Of a stretch of DNA of 55,568 nt, positions 50,163 through 55,568 are shown in pieces. How positions within the stretch are numbered: position 1 is the stretch's first letter; every line of letters begins with the position of its first letter. The stretch covers positions 1 to 55,568 of the forward strand of contig DAONEM010000012.1 in NCBI GenBank assembly GCA_035403085.1. The letters run 5' to 3'. The stretch comes from JAMOAD01 sp023621955 (GTDB taxonomy: Bacteria; Acidobacteriota; Aminicenantia; JAMOAD01). Under the pieces are notes generated by a model. It was not told where the DNA came from. It ran no database searches and saw only the letters and a list, made by a program, of their open reading frames with translations. Position numbers and translations under genes: made by a program.

Positions 50163-51713
50163 ATGAAGGGACGGAAGGCTCTTCTCTGGGCAAGGCGTCT
50201 TACACAGCTTTCCTTTCTCGGCCTCTTCTTCTACCTCTTCAGGCTGACCGACTACACCGGAAAGGACCAGATCGCCGCGGCGGTGAACATCTTCTTCCGG
50301 TGGAACCCCTTGGTCGCCCTCTCGGTGACTCTGGCGGCCAAGACCTTTCTGGCCCTCTTCCTTCCCGCCCTCCTCCTGGCGGTGCTCACCCTCCTGCTGG
50401 GGCGGTTCTTCTGCGGGTGGGTCTGCCCCTTGGGGACACTGCTCGACGCCGCCCACAAGGTTATTCCTCCCCGGGGCCAAGGGGTGGGGAAGGGATGGGT
50501 GAAGGTCAAGTATTTCCTCCTCCTGCTGATCTCCGCCTCCTCCCTCTTCGGTCTCCAGCTCGTGGGCTTCTTCGATCCCTTCGCCCTTCTCCTCCGGGGG
50601 TTCACCTTCGCGGTGGATCCGGTCTTCAACTCCTCCGTCACAGGGATCTTCGATACCCTCTACAAGAAGGGACCCTCCTGGGTGACCTCTCTCTCGGAAC
50701 CGGTCTATGAGTTCCTGAAGAAGGGGGTTCTTCCCTACCAGCAGTCCATCTTCTCCCTCTCCCTGGTCGCCTTCTTCTTTCTCCTGGGGATCTTCCTCCT
50801 GGAGAGGGTGCAGCGGCGTTTCTGGTGTAAGAACCTCTGCCCCCTGGGAGCCCTTCTGGCGCTCCTTTCCCGGTTCTCGCCCCTCCGCCGCAGGCCCGGA
50901 AAGCTCTGCCCCTCCTGCGGACAGTGCGGGAAGCTCTGCCGTTTCGAAGCCTTCCAGGAGGACGGACGTTTCGTCCCGGAGAGGTGTAACCTCTGCATGG
51001 AGTGCGTGGCCAAGTGTCCTCAGGGGATGATCTCCTATAGGCTGGGCGTGCCGAGCCTTCAAGACCGCGTGGACCTCTCCCGCAGGGCCTTCCTGGGAGT
51101 CGGTCTCACCGGCGTCGCCCTTCCCCTGGTCTCCCGGGTCGGGTGGGGGGAAAAGCTTCCCCGGCCGACCCTCCTGCGTCCTCCTGGGGCCCTGGACGAG
51201 AGGCTCTTCCTCCAGAAGTGCGTCCGTTGCGGGGAGTGCATGAAGGTTTGTATCCAAAACGGCCTCCAACCGACCCTCCTGGAGGCGGGAGCGGAGGGGA
51301 TGTTCACCCCCCGGCTGGTTCCCAGAATCGGCTACTGCGAGTACAACTGCAACCTCTGCGGGCAGGTCTGTCCCACCGGGGCGATTCCCAAGGTTCCCCT
51401 GAGCGAGAAACAGCGCTTCCAGATAGGGAAGAGCCACTTCGACAAGAACCGGTGCCTTCCCTACGCGAAAGAGGTTCCCTGCATGGTCTGCGAGGAGCAC
51501 TGTCCGATCTACGACAAGGCGATCCGCTTCCACGAGGTCACCGTCTCCGACGGAAGGGGGGGAACCTTCCCCCTGAGGCAACCCTACGTCGTCGAGGAGC
51601 TCTGCATCGGCTGTGGAATCTGCGAAAACAAGTGCCCCCTCCCCGGGGAGGCCGCCATCCACGTCCTCTCCCAGAGGGATCTGAGGGAAGCGGGGAACGG
51701 CAAGTACGACTGA
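50163..51713 (+). CDS. NapH-like membrane ferredoxin fused to a NapG-like Tat ferredoxin domain
   Basis: A 516-residue electron-transfer protein. The N-terminal half has about four membrane spans with FFCGWVCPLGT and WCKNLCPLGA, the NapH/CcoG hallmark, then CPSCGQCGKLC and CNLCMECVAKCP clusters. At residues 306-309 comes SRRAFLGVG with a hydrophobic stretch, an internal twin-arginine signal. The following domain has four more cluster motifs, including CVRCGECMKVC and CIGCGICENKCP, as in periplasmic NapG. In nitrate reductases NapG and NapH are separate proteins. It probably passes quinol electrons across the membrane to the exported DUF362 partner. Confidence 0.88.
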   Translation: MKGRKALLWARRLTQLSFLGLFFYLFRLTDYTGKDQIAAAVNIFFRWNPLVALSVTLAAKTFLALFLPALLLAVLTLLLGRFFCGWVCPLGTLLDAAHKVIPPRGQGVGKGWVKVKYFLLLLISASSLFGLQLVGFFDPFALLLRGFTFAVDPVFNSSVTGIFDTLYKKGPSWVTSLSEPVYEFLKKGVLPYQQSIFSLSLVAFFFLLGIFLLERVQRRFWCKNLCPLGALLALLSRFSPLRRRPGKLCPSCGQCGKLCRFEAFQEDGRFVPERCNLCMECVAKCPQGMISYRLGVPSLQDRVDLSRRAFLGVGLTGVALPLVSRVGWGEKLPRPTLLRPPGALDERLFLQKCVRCGECMKVCIQNGLQPTLLEAGAEGMFTPRLVPRIGYCEYNCNLCGQVCPTGAIPKVPLSEKQRFQIGKSHFDKNRCLPYAKEVPCMVCEEHCPIYDKAIRFHEVTVSDGRGGTFPLRQPYVVEELCIGCGICENKCPLPGEAAIHVLSQRDLREAGNGKYD

Positions 51714-51770
51714 GGCGGGGAGAGCCTGTAAAGAGGGTTCTTGAGAAGGGGGAGTACCGCCCTCGACCCG

Positions 51771-52502
51771 TTACTTCCGGAAAGAGGCCTCTCCCTTCAC
51801 ACTCCAGAGGAGACGGTAGTGGAGGATGACGAAGAGGGCCCGGAAACCGTCACGCCAGCCGATCTTCTTTCCCTCCTCCGGGGTGCGTCCCCTGTAGGAG
51901 ATCGGGACCTCCAGGAAGCGGATCTTCGGAAGGCGCGAGAGCTTGAAGGTCAGCTCCGGCTCGATGCCGAACCGATCCTCCTCCAAGAGGAGTGACTTGA
52001 CGGATTCGCTCTTGAAGACCTTGTAGCAGGTCTCCATGTCCGTCAGGGAGAGACGACAGGCCCAGTTGGAGAGAGCCGTGAGAAACCCGTTGGCGAAACG
52101 GTGGAGGGAGAGGGCCCCCTGGGGCTTACCCAAGAAGCGGGAGCCGTAGACAACGTCGGCCTCCCCCTTCAGGAGGGGTTCCAGCAGGAGGGGGTACTCC
52201 TGGGGGTCGTACTCCAGGTCGGCGTCTTGGATCAGGATCAGGTCGCCCCGGGCCTCGTCGATTCCCCGCCGCACCGAGTAGCCCTTTCCCCGGTTTCCGG
52301 GGTTGGAGAAGACTCGGACCCGGGGGTCTTGTTGGGCCAGGAGATCCAGAATCCGCCCGCTTCCATCGGTGGAGCCGTCGTCGATGAGGAGAATCTCCCT
52401 CTCCAGGGGGAGAGGAACCGCCAGGACCCTCTCGACGAGGGCGCGGACGCTCTTTTCTTCGTTGTAAACCGGGATCAAGATGGAGAGGAGGGAATGGGCC
52501 AT
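51771..52502 (-). CDS. Family 2 glycosyltransferase (dolichyl-phosphate mannose synthase-like)
   Basis: A 243-residue GT-A enzyme. SILIPVYNEEKSVRALVER starts the nucleotide-sugar domain, LLIDDGSTDGS and the metal-binding QDADLEYDP follow, and GIEPELTFKLSR is near the end. It probably moves a sugar to a polyprenyl phosphate or another lipid acceptor. The ATG at 52502 begins the conserved fold; the longer open frame overlaps the divergent promoter. It converges with the preceding plus-strand gene, 57 bp apart. Confidence 0.92.
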   Translation of the reverse strand: MAHSLLSILIPVYNEEKSVRALVERVLAVPLPLEREILLIDDGSTDGSGRILDLLAQQDPRVRVFSNPGNRGKGYSVRRGIDEARGDLILIQDADLEYDPQEYPLLLEPLLKGEADVVYGSRFLGKPQGALSLHRFANGFLTALSNWACRLSLTDMETCYKVFKSESVKSLLLEEDRFGIEPELTFKLSRLPKIRFLEVPISYRGRTPEEGKKIGWRDGFRALFVILHYRLLWSVKGEASFRK

Positions 52503-52552
52503 AGGAGAGTTTACCCCCAGAAGGGAGGAGAGTCCAGAGGAGAGTTTTCTCC

Positions 52553-52582
52553 TTGACAAAGGGAAAAAAAAGACCATATAGT
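52553..52582 (+). promoter_or_regulatory. Predicted promoter of the SprA-related gene
   Basis: TTGACA at 52553-52558 and TATAGT at 52577-52582, spacer 18 bp, with an A-rich spacer. The ATG at 52601 follows about 12 bases after the expected start point. Confidence 0.68.
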
Positions 52583-52600
52583 ATATAAAACGAAGGGAAC

Positions 52601-53173
52601 ATGAAGATTTCGGGCGAAACGATCTCTTGGGAATCTCTCTTTCCCGGTGGCTTGCTCTCCGGGACGAAAGGAAAGGGGAGCCCTCCGGGGGAGAAGGCGG
52701 CAAAGTCCGAGGTCTCTTCCGGGGCCGAGGAGGCGAGCTCTCAGGAGCTGACGGAGAAGGAAGATCGACGGGTCAAAGAGCTCAAGAAGATCGATTCCCA
52801 GGTCCGTGCCCACGAGGCGGCCCACATGGCCGCCGCTTCCGGTCTTGTCGTCCGGGGCGCCCAGTACGAGTACGAGAAGGGGCCCGACGGTCACCTCTAC
52901 GCCGTGGGAGGGGATGTTCAGATCGATACCTCCAAGGAGAACGGCGACCCCGCGGCAAACCTCCGGAAAGCCGAGAAGATCCAGCGGGCCGCTATGGCCC
53001 CCCAGGATCCGTCGACCCAGGACCGGAAGGTCGCCGCCGAGGCCAGGGCCATGGCCGCTGAGGCCCAGGCGGAGCTCATGGAGAAGAAGCGAAAGGAGAT
53101 GAAGAGCTCTCTGGAGGAGTACGGCGAGGACGAGGGGGGAGGAACGGGCCTCTTCGTCGAAACCTGGGGGTAG
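52601..53173 (+). CDS. SprA-related putative metalloprotease-like protein
   Basis: A 190-residue protein of the SprA-related/CJM1_0395 family. The core has RAHEAAHMAAASG, an HExxH-like zinc motif, followed by YEYEKGPDGHLYAVGGDVQIDTS. The ends are low-complexity and charged; the C-terminal region is Ala/Glu rich. There is no signal peptide. Family function is unknown. The last 52 bases of coding sequence plus three downstream bases are repeated after the assembly gap, so the 3' end was present in both contigs. Confidence 0.85.
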   Translation: MKISGETISWESLFPGGLLSGTKGKGSPPGEKAAKSEVSSGAEEASSQELTEKEDRRVKELKKIDSQVRAHEAAHMAAASGLVVRGAQYEYEKGPDGHLYAVGGDVQIDTSKENGDPAANLRKAEKIQRAAMAPQDPSTQDRKVAAEARAMAAEAQAELMEKKRKEMKSSLEEYGEDEGGGTGLFVETWG

Positions 53174-53176
53174 AGA

Positions 53177-53276
53177 NNNNNNNNNNNNNNNNNNNNNNNN
53201 NNNNNNNNNNNNNNNNNNNNNNNNNNNNNNNNNNNNNNNNNNNNNNNNNNNNNNNNNNNNNNNNNNNNNNNNNNNN
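53177..53276. other. Assembly gap of 100 N
   Basis: A run of exactly 100 undetermined bases, the usual placeholder for a gap of unknown size. Its flanks are identical over 55 bases, so the true gap is probably zero. Confidence 0.97.
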
Positions 53277-53331
53277 CGGCGAGGACGAGGGGGGAGGAAC
53301 GGGCCTCTTCGTCGAAACCTGGGGGTAGAGA
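53277..53331. repeat. 55-base exact copy of 53122-53176 on the far side of the gap
   Basis: Bases 53277-53331 equal 53122-53176, the tail of the SprA-related gene with its TAG stop. This is the expected overlap between adjacent contigs from a k=55 de Bruijn assembly and is not a biological repeat. Confidence 0.95.
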
Positions 53332-53365
53332 GCCTAGCAAGGGGGCGAACGTTCTGGGGAGGACC

Positions 53366-53839
53366 TTAGAGAGTCAAGAGATAGAAGCTCTTGGTTTTAT
53401 CGAGGGTAAAACCACAAGACAGGAGAGCGTTACAAGAGGCCTTGTTCTCCGGTTCCGGTTGCACCAGGATACGCCTTGCGTTGTTTTGCCTTCTGATTCT
53501 CTCCACTAAGGATCTGATGATCCCTTTGCCGAACCCTTTCCCGAGGTAGCCGGTGTCACCGATCAGATAATCGATGCTGTAAGTGCCCTCTATATCCGTG
53601 TCGCCGTGCCAGCTCTCCCCGCTGTAGCGGTACTCATAAAACTGACAAAACCCAACGGCATGACAGCCGATTTCAACGATGAAGTGGTGCAAAAAAGAAA
53701 ACTCTCCCTTCCGCTTCTCGACCTCCTCAAGCCAATCCAAGGGGTCGTGGTACCACCGTGAAACATGGGGCAGGTAGAGCAATCTTTTCAACAGAGGAAG
53801 ATCCTCATCGGAGAGATTCCGCAACAAGAGTTCGTCCAT
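53366..53839 (-). CDS. GNAT-family N-acetyltransferase
   Basis: A 157-residue acetyltransferase of the RimJ/AAC(6')-like group. The N-terminus LLLRNLSDEDLPLLKRLL starts the fold. The acetyl-CoA loop is YLGKGFGKGIIRSLVE (Gly-x-Gly-x-Gly type), and the C-terminal PEPENKASCNALLSCGF is the usual beta-bulge segment. The ATG at 53839 has TAGGAG before it. The substrate is unknown; an aminoglycoside role should not be assumed. Confidence 0.86.
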   Translation of the reverse strand: MDELLLRNLSDEDLPLLKRLLYLPHVSRWYHDPLDWLEEVEKRKGEFSFLHHFIVEIGCHAVGFCQFYEYRYSGESWHGDTDIEGTYSIDYLIGDTGYLGKGFGKGIIRSLVERIRRQNNARRILVQPEPENKASCNALLSCGFTLDKTKSFYLLTL

Positions 53840-53965
53840 CGGTGCTCCTAGTAACGCCGTCTTTTCATGTTGGAAAGGGGAGGGGCGCAAACCCCCACGC
53901 CTCTTTCCCATCCCTTCTTCACAGGAAGGGTTCACCTTCGTCAAGGCGAAAGGTTTTGAGAGGGC

Positions 53966-54646
53966 CTACCTCCTCTTCGTGATCGTTAAAAACAGGGAGG
54001 AACCATCGACCTCTTCGAGGGAGTAGTCCAGTCCGGTGGATCTGCCGATTCTCTGGAAATCCAGCTCGGATAGGGTGGTCGCTTCGAATCCGTCGTCGCA
54101 GTGGATGACTCCCTCCCTGGTCTTGGCGGGATCAACCTTTCCGATCAGCCCCTTCTCAGATTGTTCGACAAACCAGCTCACCCTCTCTTTCTAGATTTTT
54201 GGGGAGTAGGTGCTGAAGAGGACCCTTCCCCCCGCTTTTGTGGCTTGAAGGGCCCTCTCTACGAGGAGTTGAGGGTTCCCTTTGATGGCGGAGATCCCGT
54301 TCTGTAGGCAGAGGGTAAGATCGAAGCGCTCCAGATAGTTCAGGCTGTAGGCGTCCATGACCTCTAAAGAGACGTTGCCGAGCCCCTTTAAGTAACTCCG
54401 ACCGTACTGGACTGTCTCCGGAGAGAGATCGATACCGGAGAGGGATCTTGCGTAGGGAGCGAGCTCTTTCAGGATCCGCCCATAACCGGCTCCTATCTCC
54501 AGGAGGTCGTCGTCTAAGGCCGTTTTGCTCTTCACGTACTCGATTTCGCTCCTCAGATACTGCCGGATTCTCTCGATTCTTGTGTTGTAGACCTCCACGA
54601 GCCTGAGAGAGTTCAACGACTCTTCATAGTAGTTGCCGCTTTCCAT
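53966..54646 (-). pseudogene. SAM-dependent methyltransferase interrupted by an in-frame TAG
   Basis: Bases 54646-54191 code for a class I methyltransferase N-part: LLEIGAGYGRILKELAP binds SAM, followed by GIDLSPETVQYGRSYL and LCLQNGISAIKGNP. The frame meets TAG at 54193-54191 after TYSPKI, then continues in the same frame as KERVSWFVEQSEKGLIG to the stop at 53966. In homologues a tryptophan occupies the stop position (Trp-x-x-Arg-x-x-Trp-Phe), so TGG has probably become TAG. Both parts together give the usual length of about 226 residues. Alternatives are stop read-through or a sequencing error. Confidence 0.85.
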
Positions 54647-54749
54647 GGTCTTCTCCTGGAAGGATCGAGGAAACCCTTCGCCTAGGCGGTATGCCCATGT
54701 CGGAAGGGTTAACCCTCAAACAGCGCGCGAAAGGCTCTTACCACCACCC

Positions 54750-55301
54750 CTATTTCCAAAGGGCACCGCGAGGAGTGATTTTCATCAGGCACACCTGGTC
54801 GCCCATCTTTATGCTTTGGAGGAGCTCAACATCGACTTCGCACCCAAAGGCCTTTTCGAAAAGAACCTTACTATACCCGGTGGTGCATTGACACCATGTC
54901 TTCGTCTCCAATCTGTCCACCTCGGCAAGCATCGGACAAGGGCAGAAGGGGAATTGGAGATAGAGCTCCCCGTCTTTGGAAAAGAGGCCGGCGGCCTTTG
55001 CTTTCTCTTGGCTTGCGAACTCTTCTAAATTCGAGGAGGCATCGAAGAGTTCCTTTACCAAGGCGAATTTTTCGTCCATCCCATATCCACATTGACAGTT
55101 CATCCTGATCTGTTTCACCGTAGACAGATCAAAGCGCTCTTCCAACCTTTTCATGGTGGATTTTACCCAGGTTGCGTTATCCTCTGGTGAAGAGTGCCCC
55201 TCTTCGCCGTAGACGATTTTGGCCGCTGTTTCTTTATCGCTTGCGGCTTCAATGGCGCTAAAGAGAACCTGCTCTTGGATCTTTCTCATATCAAACATCA
55301 T
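54750..55301 (-). CDS. Cysteine-rich protein of unknown function (DUF6144-like)
   Basis: A 183-residue soluble protein with three cysteine groups: CQCGYG, CPCPML and WCQCTTGY. The last third (GYSKVLFEKAFGCEVDVELLQSIKMGD) resembles the end of V4R/DUF6144-type domains, so the family name is tentative. The cysteine pairs suggest metal or cluster binding. An ATG doublet at 55301 and 55298 follows GAGGTG. The gene is less GC-rich than the core region. Confidence 0.7.
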   Translation of the reverse strand: MMFDMRKIQEQVLFSAIEAASDKETAAKIVYGEEGHSSPEDNATWVKSTMKRLEERFDLSTVKQIRMNCQCGYGMDEKFALVKELFDASSNLEEFASQEKAKAAGLFSKDGELYLQFPFCPCPMLAEVDRLETKTWCQCTTGYSKVLFEKAFGCEVDVELLQSIKMGDQVCLMKITPRGALWK

Positions 55302-55318
55302 GACACCTCATTTTAAAT

Positions 55319-55402
55319 TTACGGGTGTGGGTTTTTGATCTGTGGCTCCAGGGAGACACCCTTCTCAGCAGAAGCGCAAAAACGGTTATCGGATCTCTTC
55401 AT
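55319..55402 (-). CDS. Possible 27-residue leader peptide or small gene
   Basis: The frame ATG...TAA begins MKRSDNRFCASAEKG. Its start lies in the same 11-base context (AGGTGTCATGA) as the start of the next gene, including the ribosome-binding site, and it ends 17 bp before that gene. No family is recognised. It could be a fragment of an unrelated sequence. Confidence 0.3.
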   Translation of the reverse strand: MKRSDNRFCASAEKGVSLEPQIKNPHP

Positions 55403-55568
55403 GACACCTTTGAGCGCCCTGTTGCGGGACAAGACGCCCTCTTTCTCCTTGGACGACTCCTTTCAAGTGACGATAAACGCCTATTTTTAAACTATTACAG
55501 AGAGGGAGGTTTTGTCAACAGAGGGAGTTCCTGTCAAAGGGTGTGAAGGAGTTTTGGAAGGGCCAGCC

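Noticed and set aside
53122..53331. Tandem duplication of the SprA-related gene end
   Set aside because: The copies are exactly 55 bases, identical, and separated by 100 N, which is an assembly overlap.
54191..54193. TAG as pyrrolysine or a general recoded codon
   Set aside because: TAG terminates several ordinary genes in the window, and no pyl genes are present here.
55325..55546. A 73-codon plus-strand frame at the right edge
   Set aside because: No recognisable motif, and it overlaps the likely upstream region of the minus-strand gene. It cannot be judged without sequence beyond the window.
1..55568. CRISPR arrays, tRNA or rRNA genes, insertion sequences and prophage genes
   Set aside because: No regular direct-repeat array, no cloverleaf with a GTTCRA arm in a non-coding stretch, and no transposase or integrase motif were seen. 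A GTTC/TTCGAA-like string near 54085 lies inside the methyltransferase.

Overview
The window is 55.6 kb of GC-rich DNA from a diderm bacterium, probably uncultured. The phylum cannot be fixed from sequence alone. An outer membrane is indicated by the KDO genes (kdsA, kdsB, kdsD), a phosphate-selective porin and a long YidC with a periplasmic domain. A 100-N gap flanked by an exact 55-base repeat shows that this is a draft assembly. Most genes have a purine-rich coding strand and use AGG for arginine, which produces many long spurious open frames on the opposite strand.

Region 1 (1-9.2 kb, minus strand) is a phosphate regulon: phoB, phoR, a phosphate porin, pstS, pstC, pstA, pstB and phoU, then an acyl-CoA thioesterase and a patatin-like phospholipase that runs off the window edge. 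A 19-bp hairpin lies between pstS and pstC, and PhoB/PhoP-box-like repeats lie before the porin.

Region 2 (9.2-20.3 kb, minus strand) is the dnaA-dnaN-recF-gyrB-gyrA cluster, followed in the same transcript by a long-chain acyl-CoA synthetase and an unusual Cdd1-nitroreductase fusion. The dnaA promoter is overlaid by two interleaved inverted repeats containing DnaA-box-like sequences. The dnaA-dnaN gap is AT-rich and carries tandem box-like repeats.

Region 3 (20.3-34.6 kb, minus strand) is a 17-gene array with almost no spacing: rpmH, rnpA, yidD, yidC, jag, mnmE, mnmG, rsmG, parA, parB, bactofilin, kdsB, pyrG, kdsA, kdsD, moaA, moaC. A near-perfect parS site is embedded in the last codons of rsmG, directly upstream of parA.

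At 34.65 kb transcription switches from minus to plus through two back-to-back promoters. This divergent point beside rpmH is the classical place for oriC, yet dnaA lies 14 kb away, so the origin position is ambiguous.

Region 4 (34.7-51.7 kb, plus strand) holds molybdopterin adenylyltransferase, peptidase T, a YhaM-type nuclease, a dicarboxylate/amino-acid symporter, a UbiA-family phosphoribosyltransferase, a CMD-family protein, a GAF protein, a DUF2934 protein, endonuclease IV, a highly codon-adapted glutamate dehydrogenase, a large hybrid histidine kinase, an M14 carboxypeptidase, a peroxiredoxin and a three-gene iron-sulfur redox module (DUF362-ferredoxin, Tat-exported DUF362, NapH/NapG-like fusion). 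Peptidases, a carboxylate/amino-acid transporter and glutamate dehydrogenase together suggest growth on peptides and amino acids.

Region 5 (51.7-55.6 kb) holds a GT2 glycosyltransferase, a SprA-related metalloprotease-like protein, the assembly gap, then a GNAT acetyltransferase, a methyltransferase interrupted by one in-frame TAG codon, and a cysteine-rich protein of unknown function.
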